Source: a virus
Virus record (IMG/VR): IMGVR_UViG_3300004448_000112
Span: 1-63,429 of that record
Direction: 5' to 3' (one strand)
Length of the DNA: 63,429 bases
Below, piece after piece: positions 16,118 through 25,800 of this stretch. How positions within the stretch are numbered: the first letter of the stretch is position 1; every line of letters begins with the position of its first letter. The position numbers were made by a program, and so were the translations under genes. Below the pieces are notes generated by a model. It was not told the DNA's origin. It saw only the letters and a list, made by a program, of their open reading frames with translations, and did not search any database.

Positions 16118-17275
16118 ATGCCAAGATTAAGTCTTTATAAACCAGAAAAGGGAAATGACTACACATTCTTAGACAACACCGTGGTGGAAATGTTCACTGT
16201 GGGCGGTACCGATGTTTTTGTACACAAATACCTAGGACCTAAGAATACAGACGAAGCAGATGCCACTCCAAGCCAGCCAAGATACAATGCTGTGAAAGAA
16301 ACCAACATACAAGATATGTTATTTCTAGAAAATAGAGACAGAAAATACGACACAGATGTGTACAGTTTAAGAGGCATATACAATGTGCAAGATATTGACT
16401 TTGACATGAGTCAATTTGGATTGTTCTTACAAAACGACACATTGTTTATGACAATTCCTATCACTAGCAGTGTTAAAACATTGGGCAGAAAAGTTATGCC
16501 AGGTGATGTGTTTGAATTACCTCATCTGAAAGACGAATATGCACTGAATGATTTCAATGTAGCACTTAAAAGATTTTATGTTGTGGAAGATATTAGTAGA
16601 GCGGCAGAAGGATTTAGCCAAACTTGGTATCCACACCTTTACAGAGTTAAATTAAAACAGATATACGACTCACAAGAATTTAAAGAGATATTAGACAAGG
16701 ATGCAGGAGCAGGTACAGGACAAACATTAAGAGACGTACTGTCTACATATGAACAAGAAATGCAAATTAATAATGCTGTGATTCAACAAGCAGAAGCAGA
16801 TGCACCCAAGTCAGGATACGACATAGCACATTTTTATACTTTACAAGTAGATAGTCAAGGAAAACCAGAATTAGTCACAACTGATACATCGACATTGGAC
16901 ACATCAACACAAAATACTTTAGCAGACAGGGTAACCCAAACTCCGACCAAAGAAGGATATGATGGATATATTCTTGGAGACGGTATTGCACCCAACGGCG
17001 AACAGTTTGGCTTTGGTATTAGTTTTCCAGCATCATCTGATAAAGGTGATTATTTTTTAAGAACAGATTTCTTACCTAATAGATTATTTAGAAGAGACAA
17101 TAGTCGTTGGGTAAAAATGGAAGACAACATACGTATGACACTAACTAACACTGACACACGAAGCACACAAAAAGGAACATTTGTTAACAATACTAAAACT
17201 TCAACGATTGCTGGTGAATCAGTAACTGAAAGACAAAGTTTATCTACAGCACTGAAACCAAAGGCGGATAGTTAA
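16118..17275 (+). CDS. 14: gp14 neck protein
   Basis: Neck protein partner of gp13. Starting at the second of two adjacent ATGs (16112, 16118) it is 385 aa; T4 gp14 is 256 aa, so it is extended. The N-terminal domain (MPRLSLYKPEKGNDYTFLDN, then GTDVFVHKYLGP) and the QDMLFLENRDRKYD stretch, followed by DVYSLRGIYNVQDIDFDMSQFGLF, match gp14 proteins of marine T4-like phages. The C-terminal third (DYFLRTDFLPNRLFRRDN, then WVKMEDN) is the second conserved block. There is no Shine-Dalgarno site; the late box predicts a leaderless mRNA. Stop and next start overlap (TAATG). Confidence 0.87.
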   Translation: MPRLSLYKPEKGNDYTFLDNTVVEMFTVGGTDVFVHKYLGPKNTDEADATPSQPRYNAVKETNIQDMLFLENRDRKYDTDVYSLRGIYNVQDIDFDMSQFGLFLQNDTLFMTIPITSSVKTLGRKVMPGDVFELPHLKDEYALNDFNVALKRFYVVEDISRAAEGFSQTWYPHLYRVKLKQIYDSQEFKEILDKDAGAGTGQTLRDVLSTYEQEMQINNAVIQQAEADAPKSGYDIAHFYTLQVDSQGKPELVTTDTSTLDTSTQNTLADRVTQTPTKEGYDGYILGDGIAPNGEQFGFGISFPASSDKGDYFLRTDFLPNRLFRRDNSRWVKMEDNIRMTLTNTDTRSTQKGTFVNNTKTSTIAGESVTERQSLSTALKPKADS

Positions 17276-18702
17276 TGCAACATTTTTACGACGGACAGAT
17301 TAGAAGATACATTACTCAAATTATTAGATTACTGAGTAATTTTTCTTACAAAGACGGTAGTGATGGATTAAAAACTATACCGGTTATGTACGGAGATATC
17401 AGCAGACAAGTTGGACATATCATAAGAGATAATTCAGAAAACAAATTACCTTCAGTGCCAAGAATGGGAATATATGTTACTGGATTAGAAATGGATAGAC
17501 AACGTCTATCTGATGCTAGTTTTGTGAGTAAAGTACACGTTAGAGAAAGAGCATATGATGCCAACAATAATGAATATCTAAACACACAAGGCAAAAATGT
17601 CACTGTTGAAAGATTGATGCCAACGCCTTACACATTAACAATGAATGCAGATATTTGGACATCAAACACAGAACAAAAGTTACAAATAATGGAACAAATA
17701 ATGATGTTGTTTAATCCATCACTTGAAATTCAAACCACAGACAACTATATTGACTGGACCAGTTTAAGTGTTGTCGAATTGTCAAATATTAATTTTTCAT
17801 CAAGAACAATTCCATTAGGTACAGAATCAGAAGTTGATGTTGCCACACTGGGATTCACAACACCAATATTCATATCACCACCAACAAAAGTAAAAAAATT
17901 AGGAGTGATTACTCATATTATTACAAGTATTTTTAATGAACAATCAGGTAATATAGATCTAAGTCAAACAATGCCTGAATTAAAAGCATATCAAGATGGA
18001 TATGAAAACAGCATCAAGTTAGATGATAAAGGACGAGCAATAAGAAAAGATACAGATTCTGTGCAAGGCACAACAGGTATCAATGTTGACATATATGTGT
18101 TGAACAGTGTTGCTCAAATTATAACTAAAGGTGTTATAGGTGGAGAAGTATGGACAGGCAATGTGTTAACCATACCAAACTATAAAAATGGATTGAGCAA
18201 AATTTATTTAAATAGACAAGGTATTGATGCTCAAGTGGTTGGTACTGTGGCAGTGAATGAAGCAAATCCACACCAACTTTTAATTGATTGGGATGAAGAC
18301 ACAATTCCAACTGACACTGTTATTGTTGGACCAGTTACGACCAGTGGTTCAGTAGATTTTATTGTTGATCCTGCATCGTTTGATCCATCCAGTGTGAAAC
18401 AAAATGGTAAAAGATTACTATTATTGAAAGGCATTGGCGATTCCAACAACGAAGACGGAGCAGATGCATGGAAAGGTGACAGCAATATAGATTTAGTTGC
18501 AGGAGCCAATGACATTGTGGAATGGAACGGAACAAATTGGCAAGTCATTTTTGATGCCAGTGCTAATCCTAGCACCGTTGCCAATTTCGCAGAATCATTT
18601 GTTACCAATTTAAACACTGGTGTACAGTATAAATGGAATGGTACAGAATGGTTGTTGTCTTTCGAAGGTGAATATCGTAAAGGCACTTGGAAGATCTCTT
18701 AG
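17275..18702 (+). CDS. 15: gp15 tail completion / sheath-stabilising protein, extended
   Basis: T4 gp15 caps the tail and joins it to the neck. The N-terminal region (FYDGQIRRYITQIIRLLSNF, then IPVMYGDISRQV) and the residues ~65-230 core (PRMGIYVTGLEMD, LMPTPYTLTMNADIWT, IMEQIMMLFNPSLEI) match gp15. At 475 aa it is much longer than T4 gp15 (272 aa): from about residue 260 it carries extra beta modules including IVEWNGTNWQV and VQYKWNGTEWLL, similar in style to modules of the enlarged sheath. Translation is coupled to gp14. No terminator follows, so downstream sugar genes share its transcript. Confidence 0.88.
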   Translation: MQHFYDGQIRRYITQIIRLLSNFSYKDGSDGLKTIPVMYGDISRQVGHIIRDNSENKLPSVPRMGIYVTGLEMDRQRLSDASFVSKVHVRERAYDANNNEYLNTQGKNVTVERLMPTPYTLTMNADIWTSNTEQKLQIMEQIMMLFNPSLEIQTTDNYIDWTSLSVVELSNINFSSRTIPLGTESEVDVATLGFTTPIFISPPTKVKKLGVITHIITSIFNEQSGNIDLSQTMPELKAYQDGYENSIKLDDKGRAIRKDTDSVQGTTGINVDIYVLNSVAQIITKGVIGGEVWTGNVLTIPNYKNGLSKIYLNRQGIDAQVVGTVAVNEANPHQLLIDWDEDTIPTDTVIVGPVTTSGSVDFIVDPASFDPSSVKQNGKRLLLLKGIGDSNNEDGADAWKGDSNIDLVAGANDIVEWNGTNWQVIFDASANPSTVANFAESFVTNLNTGVQYKWNGTEWLLSFEGEYRKGTWKIS

Positions 18703-18718
18703 TCACATAATTAATTGT

Positions 18719-19153
18719 ATGAACAGTAAAATTGTAGGGTGTGGAGCACTCTTCTATACACTAGATACAAAAAGATTTTTATTACTACACAGAACTCAAA
18801 GTAAACAAAATAATGTTTGGGGATTGGTCGGTGGTACTACAACTTCAGATAAAAATTTATGGGACGGTCTTCAAAGAGAAATTAAAGAAGAAATAGGCGA
18901 ACAATCAATTAAAAAAACTATTCCAATGGAAACATTCGTCAGCAATGATGAAAATTTTTTGTATCATACTTATTTGTGTGTGGTAGAAAAAGAATTTATT
19001 CCAATATTAAACACAGAACATGATGGATATGCGTGGGTAACTTTTGGTAACTGGCCCAAGCCATTACACCAAGGATTACGTAAAACATTCCAAAATAAAA
19101 CGAATCAAATTAAATTGGATACTGTGTTTAAAATGTTAAAATTGATCAAATGA
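18719..19153 (+). CDS. Nudix hydrolase
   Basis: Nudix enzymes cleave nucleoside diphosphates linked to another group, often nucleotide sugars. The 144-aa protein has the signature region (residues ~40-62) with GX13-REIKEEIG: the metal-binding REx2EE part is intact, but the Glu normally at position 7 of the box is Lys. Activity is therefore probable, not certain. The ATG at 18719 is preferred over an upstream in-frame start inside gp15. It overlaps hldE by 4 nt (ATGA), the first gene of a sugar operon, so it may act on ADP-sugars or clean up nucleotides. Confidence 0.85.
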   Translation: MNSKIVGCGALFYTLDTKRFLLLHRTQSKQNNVWGLVGGTTTSDKNLWDGLQREIKEEIGEQSIKKTIPMETFVSNDENFLYHTYLCVVEKEFIPILNTEHDGYAWVTFGNWPKPLHQGLRKTFQNKTNQIKLDTVFKMLKLIK

Positions 19154-20409
19154 AAATAATTGGAGATGTAATGTTGGACGTTTGGGTACAGGGTGATTGT
19201 ACCAAAGTATCTCCAGAAGCATCCACTCTTGTACTGAAAGAAAACTCTCGAAATTACAACATAGGAGGAGCAGGAAATCTCGCTTTAAACCTATCAAATC
19301 TCGGCGTAGACACACATCTTTACAGTTCGGTGGGCAACGATGCCCCAGGTCACAGAATACAAGAAATACTGCTTAAAAACAATATCACATCATACATCAG
19401 TAATGATGCTGTAACCAGCACTGTGAAAACACGTATGATTGGACCAGACGGACAGCACCTATTAAGACTGGATCGTGAAGAACCATACACCGAATCTCAG
19501 CCCAAACAAAATTTATTAAAAAATTTACAAAAGGATGATGTTGTTTTAGTGAGTGATTACAACAAAGGTGTGATTACTAACACCCTTGTGAGTGATATTG
19601 TTCATTTGGTAAAAAGAGTTTATGTAGATCCCAAACAAAATCCTGACTGCTATAAAGATGCATATCTGGTTAAGCCTAATATGAAAGAGTATGAACAATG
19701 GTTTGGAAAATTTAATCCTGAAAATGCTGATCAATACAGAACTCAATTCAATTGGAATTGGTTGGTTGTAACTGATGGAGGCAACGGCATTCATGTTGTT
19801 GGCAATAATGAATACAAACACATCACTGGTGACGCTGTTGAATTAGCAGATGTTAGTGGTGCAGGAGACACAGTGTTAGCAATTATTGTGAAATATGTTG
19901 AACAGGGATATAGTATGACAGATGCTTGTTCTCTTGCTTTAAAAGGTGCAAGTAGTGTTGTACAACACAGAGGTGTTACTGTTGTTCAAATTAGTGATGT
20001 AGAAGACACAATAGTTTGGACCAATGGAGTTTTTGATATTTTACATCAAGGACATTTAGAATTATTAAAATTTTCTAAAAATCAAGGAGACAAATTGATT
20101 GTGGGTATTAATTCAGATGATAGTGTGAAAAGATTAAAAGGCAATGATCGTCCTTATAACGATTCATTAGTAAGACAACAACAGTTAATGGAACTGCCTT
20201 GGGTAGATCAGGTTGTTGTGTTTGATGAAGATACACCTTTGGAATCAATCAAACAATACACACCAGACGTGATTGTTAAAGGTGGAGATTACACTGTAGA
20301 AACCACAGTGGGTAATGAGATGGCAGATGTGAAAATTTTTCCAACAGTTAAAGGATTTTCAACCACAAATATATTGAATAAAGTGCATGGAACAACAGAT
20401 AAAAAATAA
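19150..20409 (+). CDS. hldE: HldE-type bifunctional heptose kinase / adenylyltransferase
   Basis: Two enzymes of ADP-heptose synthesis in one chain: an N-terminal ribokinase-fold kinase phosphorylates heptose 7-phosphate at C1, and a C-terminal adenylyltransferase makes ADP-glycero-manno-heptose. Kinase markers are GDVMLD (5-10), NIGGAGNLALNL (37-48) and DVSGAGDT (234-241; D240 is the base). The transferase has TNGVFDILHQGH (291-302) and GFSTTNIL (402-409). E. coli HldE is 477 aa; this 419-aa protein starts right at GDVMLD and lacks a short N-terminal segment. It lies in an overlapping operon with HldD. Confidence 0.93.
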   Translation: MKIIGDVMLDVWVQGDCTKVSPEASTLVLKENSRNYNIGGAGNLALNLSNLGVDTHLYSSVGNDAPGHRIQEILLKNNITSYISNDAVTSTVKTRMIGPDGQHLLRLDREEPYTESQPKQNLLKNLQKDDVVLVSDYNKGVITNTLVSDIVHLVKRVYVDPKQNPDCYKDAYLVKPNMKEYEQWFGKFNPENADQYRTQFNWNWLVVTDGGNGIHVVGNNEYKHITGDAVELADVSGAGDTVLAIIVKYVEQGYSMTDACSLALKGASSVVQHRGVTVVQISDVEDTIVWTNGVFDILHQGHLELLKFSKNQGDKLIVGINSDDSVKRLKGNDRPYNDSLVRQQQLMELPWVDQVVVFDEDTPLESIKQYTPDVIVKGGDYTVETTVGNEMADVKIFPTVKGFSTTNILNKVHGTTDKK

Positions 20410-20989
20410 TAAAATAATATTAAAAAATGTTTTAAGTGATGAACATTTCAAAAGCATCATGGACACTATTCTTAGTGATAGATTTCCTTGGTTTTATCAA
20501 AATCACGTGGTTTACGAAGAACAAGCAACATCCGAAGAAAAATATCAAATACAGTTTGTGCATAAATTTCACGAAAACAGTAACATAGCCACAAGTCCTG
20601 AAATATGGAACCTGTGTTTTCCTATTTTTGCTGTGCTTCAACCTCACACTTTTATAAGAGTAAAAGCAAACAATATACCTGGAAGAGAAACAATTGTGAC
20701 TCACGGCATGCACTGTGACGTAAGTGTGCCACTGAGTTATACAGCAATATTTTATTGTAACACCAACAATGGTTTTACAGAATTTAAAGATGGCGATAAA
20801 GTTCCAAGTGTTGCTAACTCCATGGTAATATTTCCCAGCCACATGGAACACACCGGAAGTACTTGTTCTGATGAAAGATGTAGAGTTAATATCAATATTA
20901 ATTTCGTTGCTGATTGGAATAATCAATTATTAAAACCTATTTCGCCACAAGGATCAGAATCAATTAATAAACTATGGTGTAAGATATGA
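20387..20989 (+). CDS. 2OG-Fe(II) oxygenase-like protein
   Basis: The 200-aa protein has the prolyl-hydroxylase-like pattern H-x-D...H...R: HGMHCD (HxD) at residues ~107-112, PSHMEHTGS near residue 150, and RCRVNININF near residue 165 for 2-oxoglutarate. Substrate is unknown. It overlaps hldE by 23 nt and hldD by 4 nt, so it is co-translated with the heptose enzymes and may hydroxylate a related sugar or a fibre protein. Confidence 0.82.
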   Translation: MEQQIKNNKIILKNVLSDEHFKSIMDTILSDRFPWFYQNHVVYEEQATSEEKYQIQFVHKFHENSNIATSPEIWNLCFPIFAVLQPHTFIRVKANNIPGRETIVTHGMHCDVSVPLSYTAIFYCNTNNGFTEFKDGDKVPSVANSMVIFPSHMEHTGSTCSDERCRVNININFVADWNNQLLKPISPQGSESINKLWCKI

Positions 20990-21801
20990 AAATTTGTGTA
21001 ACGGGTGCTGAAGGATTTATAGGAAAAAATTTGTGCAAACATCTAGATAGTATGAACCACGAAGTAACAAAATTTGAATATGCAATGAATAGTTTTCCTG
21101 ATCCCAGTATGTATGATTGGGTAATACACCTTGGAGCAATTAGTTCTACAACAGAAAGAAATGTAGAATTAATCATGGATCAAAACTATGAATACAGTTT
21201 AAAATTATTACAAATGTGTGACACAATGGGAGTAAATTTTCAATATTCTAGTTCTGCCAGTGTGTATGGTAACACAAACAGTTTTGTAGAAAACGGACCA
21301 ATATATCCTCAATCACCCTATGCTTGGAGCAAGTATTTGTTTGATAGATTTGTTCAACAAGCCATGGGAGAATTTAAAATATTAGTTCAGGGATTTAGAT
21401 ATTTTAATGTGTATGGAGATCATGAAGAACACAAAGGAGATCAAGCATCTCCAGTAACTAAATTTTCAAAACAAGCAAAAGAAAATGGCATAATAAAATT
21501 ATTCGAAAATAGTGATCAATATCTTAGAGATTTTGTGTGTGTGGATGATGTGTGTAACGTACACTGTCAAATGCTACAACACGATGTAAGCGGTATTTAC
21601 AATGTTGGCACAGGCACAGCAACATCATTTCAAAGTGTAGCAGATTCTGTGGCTAAAAAATACAATGCCAAAATACAAACAATACCAATGCCTCAACAAC
21701 TCACAGGACAATATCAGTCTTACACCTGTGCAGATTTAACTGAATTAAATAAAAATGTTACAATAAATTATAAAACAGTTGAGCAATATTTAAATGATTA
21801 A
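20986..21801 (+). CDS. hldD: ADP-heptose epimerase-like NAD-dependent epimerase (HldD)
   Basis: An extended short-chain dehydrogenase. The Rossmann motif GxxGxxG is GAEGFIG (7-13), the catalytic YxxxK is Y112/K116 in PYAWSKYLFD, with S89/S90 as partner. The FRYFNVYGDHEEHKGD stretch (138-151) is the HldD hallmark (FRYFNVYGP-E-HKG). HldD converts ADP-D-glycero- to ADP-L-glycero-manno-heptose, the final step after HldE. Length is 271 aa against about 310 in bacteria. The tight overlap with the neighbours supports one pathway. Confidence 0.88.
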   Translation: MKICVTGAEGFIGKNLCKHLDSMNHEVTKFEYAMNSFPDPSMYDWVIHLGAISSTTERNVELIMDQNYEYSLKLLQMCDTMGVNFQYSSSASVYGNTNSFVENGPIYPQSPYAWSKYLFDRFVQQAMGEFKILVQGFRYFNVYGDHEEHKGDQASPVTKFSKQAKENGIIKLFENSDQYLRDFVCVDDVCNVHCQMLQHDVSGIYNVGTGTATSFQSVADSVAKKYNAKIQTIPMPQQLTGQYQSYTCADLTELNKNVTINYKTVEQYLND

Positions 21802-22171
21802 TAAAGAAGGAAAAGTAGATAAAGGTTGGGGATACGAATTAATTTGGGCTTCCAATGACAAGTACTGTGGAAAAATCATGGTGTTTGAACGCAAAGGTGC
21901 TAAATTCTCAATGCATTTTCACAAAACCAAAGATGAAACTTGGTTTGTGAACGAAGGAAAATTCCTTTTAAGTTGGATAGATACTCAAACTGCATCTCTG
22001 TTAACAAAAGAACTTAAAGAAGGCGAAACATGGAGAAATTTACCTCTAATGCCACATCAAGTTCAATGTTTAACTGATCGAGGTAGCATCACTGAAGTGA
22101 GCACTGCTGACGATCCAGAAGACAATTATAGAATCATTCCTGGCGATTCACAAAAAATAGAAGAAAAATAA
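21794..22171 (+). CDS. Cupin-fold sugar-nucleotide-type protein
   Basis: A 125-aa single-domain cupin related to phosphomannose isomerase C-terminal domains and sugar isomerases. Motif 1 is the FSMHFHKTKDETWFVNEG region (metal ligands H-x-H...E) and motif 2 is PHQVQCLTDRGSITEVST near residue 90. It closes the + strand operon and overlaps hldD by 8 nt. Its enzymatic reaction is not readable; a sugar epimerase or isomerase step is likely by context. Its stop is 1 nt from the opposing methyltransferase stop. Confidence 0.8.
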   Translation: MINKEGKVDKGWGYELIWASNDKYCGKIMVFERKGAKFSMHFHKTKDETWFVNEGKFLLSWIDTQTASLLTKELKEGETWRNLPLMPHQVQCLTDRGSITEVSTADDPEDNYRIIPGDSQKIEEK

Positions 22172-22172
22172 T

Positions 22173-22760
22173 TTATTTTTTTTGATGTATCCAGACGTGA
22201 TCTGGGTGTTTCTTATAATCGTTGCCAAAATATTTTTGTACTGCTTTTTTTACTCCTGACAACCAGAAGTCGTGTCCTGTTATAAATCCACCAGATTTAA
22301 CTTTTGGTGTCCATTTTTCAATATCTTGCGAACATCCATCAAATCCATGATCAGCATCTAAAAACACAAAATCTAATGAATTATCTTCAATTAATAAAGA
22401 CGCATTTGAAGTCCAATCTTTTATAAATTGAGCTCTTGTTCCAAATTCATTTTGTAACTCTTTTATGAAATTGTAATACAGTGAGTGATCATAACTAAAC
22501 CCCATATGAGGTTGATCATATGTTCTTTTTCGTTGAGGATCAGTACTTCCATTTGGTTGACTTTCGTACAAATCTACACCAATCAGGGTAAGTTCAGGAC
22601 AATGAGATAACAAAAAATAATAAAGTTCGCCGCTTCTAACTCCTAGTTCAGCGCCTTTTTTTAAATTGTGTTTTTTAATTAATTTTTGTAAAACAAAACA
22701 TCGTTCAGGTTCTTTGTGTGGGTTTTCTCTTTCCAGTACACGAAGCCTATTATAATTCAT
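22173..22760 (-). CDS. Class I SAM-dependent methyltransferase (Methyltransf_24-like)
   Basis: The 195-aa protein (ATG at 22760) carries motif I GAELGVRSG (36-44), an acidic GVDLYES after strand 2 and DFVFLDADHGFDG (a DAxHxY-like catalytic loop) as in catechol-/CmcI-type Methyltransf_24 enzymes. A longer frame to 22796 begins at GTG inside the upstream cysteine-rich gene and is less likely. It follows that gene by 4 nt (TGATAAGATG). Substrate unknown; sugar or protein methylation is plausible. Confidence 0.8.
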   Translation of the reverse strand: MNYNRLRVLERENPHKEPERCFVLQKLIKKHNLKKGAELGVRSGELYYFLLSHCPELTLIGVDLYESQPNGSTDPQRKRTYDQPHMGFSYDHSLYYNFIKELQNEFGTRAQFIKDWTSNASLLIEDNSLDFVFLDADHGFDGCSQDIEKWTPKVKSGGFITGHDFWLSGVKKAVQKYFGNDYKKHPDHVWIHQKK

Positions 22761-22764
22761 CTTA

Positions 22765-22887
22765 TCAGTCTTTGTTAATACATTCCTTACAACCACAGTC
22801 TGGACAATCTAGACATTCTCCACACGATTTTTTGCAGTGTTGTTCACACCCACACGTCTCGCATATATGTTTGATAAGTTGGTCCAT
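22765..22887 (-). CDS. 40-aa cysteine-rich miniprotein
   Basis: ATG at 22887 to TGA at 22765 gives 40 residues, of which ten are cysteines: C9, C12, C14, C18, C22, C25, C28, C31, C33 and C36, with CxxC and CxC spacings. The ATG shares its A with the TAA of the giant structural gene upstream (TAATG), and the stop is 4 nt from the methyltransferase ATG, so translational coupling is likely on both sides. This is a metallothionein- or zinc-knuckle-like composition; metal binding or redox buffering is inference. Below the usual length cut-off for gene calling. Confidence 0.7.
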   Translation of the reverse strand: MDQLIKHICETCGCEQHCKKSCGECLDCPDCGCKECINKD

Positions 22888-25800
22888 TAAGCCTGTGCTT
22901 CAGACCAACGTAACGTAATTGTAGATGATACATTACCTGCACCAGCAGTTCTAAATACGTTGATGGCCAATACGTCTGGACCATTCGGGAACGTACCTCT
23001 ACCACCCAAAGTGGTGTTGGTTAATGCTTTGATTTTGTCTAATCCTAATGTCGCTCTTTCTCCAGGTTGTGCAACGAAAGAGAAAATAGTTTCTCCAGGT
23101 TGTGCATAAGGAGGTTGTCCAAAAGAAAATGATATGGAACTTGCCGCGGCAATTGTGCCAGTAAATGATTGGTTAAAATCAACTCTATAATATTCAGTTG
23201 ATCCAAATACAGTTTTAGCCTGTACACTTTGCACAGTTGATCCTGGTGGAAATTCAGTTGTTGTTGCTGTGTCAACTTCTGTACCACTCACAGCACCAGC
23301 GGCTTCCCATGATGTTGGATCAAAGAACAAGAAGTTACTGTCTGCTTGAGCACCACCGTATGCAAAAGTTACAGCATCTCCGCCTGTTATACCTGTGTGT
23401 CTATTTGAAAATCTCACAAAATAGTAAGATCCATTATTCTGAATCTGTGTTACCACAGTGTTGGAAGGGAATTGAGCAGAAGTAACACGCATACCTACCA
23501 CATGTCCTTTGTTTTCCCATTCTGCTTCAAGGAAGTAAGCATAGTTTCTGTTACCACCTAGGTTAAACCAGTGATTGGATGTTGATGTCATTTCTGCTTG
23601 AGTGTCTGCTGTTGCTTGTGTAGTACTAGCACCACCATTCCAGTTAACTGAACCACCCGGAGCAATCTCCGCGAAACTTGGTTGTCCACCTTGTGCTGTT
23701 CCTTGCAGTCCTGTCCAACCTATATCTGCTGGATCAATTGGATAGTTTTGTGGGTTAATAATTCCCTGAATAACCAACTGACCTTGTACACCACCACCTG
23801 AGATTGGTTCTGTAGTAATTTCAATACCATCTAGTAGCAACTGGGCTCTGTTCAATAAGTCTCTGTCTCCCAAATCACCAGTTAAGGCATTGGATACTGA
23901 AGGAGCCAGTCTCATTAAGAATACTGTTTGTCTAATTGTGGATAGATTTAATCCAGTACCTGAGTAACTGAATAGGTATCCTCTGTCTTCATCAAAATTA
24001 CCATCTGTTAGATATGCTGAACCCCAGTGTGATATGATCGGAGATGCTGTGTTGGATATCAACACAACTCCAGTGTTTCTGAAGTGAGCCGCCGCCGCAC
24101 CTGCTGAATAATTTCTTGTGGCACCTGCCGCAAAGTTTGTAAGTTGTGCCGCTCTTGTACATCCTGTTAATGTGTCGCCTGTAATACCTGTAAATGTTAT
24201 AACTTCGTTATCAATATAAACTGTACCACCTGTTTGCGGTAAGAATGAAGCATCTTCCACAGTAAGTGTGGTTTGTGTTGAATCCATATTTTCAATTAAT
24301 TTTGCACCTGGTCCTTCGTTGGTTACTTCATAACGCACAGGTTGGTTACCTGTTCTCATAAATGCTTCTGTGTTTACGTTTGAGTTTCTCATTCTGTGAA
24401 CAAATATGAAATTACCTTTTTGACCTCTAGTCATCCAGTCAATAAACCCAGCACCATACCATGAAAATTGTATCCCAATCATCTGCATTTTAGACACGTC
24501 CCAGTTGTATCCACTTGGTCCTGTTCCGTCCAACACGTCTTTGTTAAATTCTGATTGTTTTGCTTTTTTATCAACCACAGCACACATTTTAACACCTGCT
24601 GATGTGTTAACACCTCTGTAATCTGGAGTAACGCTCATCGTTGTGTTATTTGTAACACTTGATACCACGTGTGTCATACCTCTGACTACAACTCTGTCAC
24701 CTGCTTTAACTTGTTCTCTAAATCTTGTTCCCACACCTGTTACAGAATTTGAATTAGGTGTAACTGTGACTGTACCAGCCAATTGTCTTGTGGCAGTTCT
24801 TTGTACAGCATTTGTGTTTTGTCCATCATACTCCCAGAAAATTCCGTTTTGATCATCAAATATACCTGATCTAACTGTTGCACCATTCCATTGATACAAT
24901 GATACTTGTGGTTGATCTGTAAATTCAGGAGTTGTTCCTCCCAAAGTGATTTGTGCAATCACTGTGAATGTTCTTTCATTTGTAACTGCCGTTATTGTGT
25001 ATTGTCCATCATATCCTGATGTTGCTACACCTACTAATCTCACAACAGCACCAACTTGTAAGTTGTGGTCAACATCATCTGTTGTTACTGATATTGTTGA
25101 ACCTGCACTGATTCCATCAGCAGTAATGTTTAGAATGTCATAACTTGGAGCAAATAGAGCACCAGTTGTGTACATACAACCTTTACCTGATTGATATCTA
25201 ATATATTTTTTAGATTGACGTATTGCTTGAGCACCGTGTGCCGGACCACCTGTTCCTAATTGAACACCACCATCGAATGGTCTGTGTACAAAGAATGAAT
25301 CTGGTCTACCATATATCGATCCTTGCCAACCAGCATCTGTAATAGCGCCTGGTGATCTCACTTGATATGTTAAACTTGTTGTAGATGGAATAGAAGTTGC
25401 CAAGAACGGTCCTGATGCAAGTATGTGATTGTTTGCACCGTCATCTGATTGTATTACAACTAAGAATGCATTACCTGGAACAAGTCCATGTGGTGTTGTG
25501 AAATTAACTCTCATTGTTGCCAATGCTGAATAAGAAATTGTTGAACTTAATGGAATTGCTTGTGAAACTGGATCTGAAGTGGTTACTGATGAATAAACAC
25601 TTAATCCTGTTCCTCCAACTGCTGTTCCTGAGTGTGTATTAGATAATGCACCACCAAATGAAGATACTGATTGTATTTGAACAGTTACGTCATTGGCTGG
25701 TGTTGTTCCGCCTAAACTTGATCCTGAAATTATAATTTTATCACCCACACCATAGTTTGAACCTTCTTGAACCACTTGGCATTCTGTGTAAGCAGTTGAT

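Noticed and set aside
16074-16166. Upstream extension of gp13
   Set aside because: It would cross the palindromic late promoter and the gp14 start; family starts near MSDLTTQ.
20432-20926. 164-aa minus-strand ORF opposite the 2OG oxygenase
   Set aside because: Shadow frame; the plus frame has conserved HxD...H...R motifs and overlapping operon structure.
22172-22172. Terminator between convergent cupin and methyltransferase
   Set aside because: The two stop codons are only 1 nt apart and no hairpin is present; transcripts presumably run into each other.
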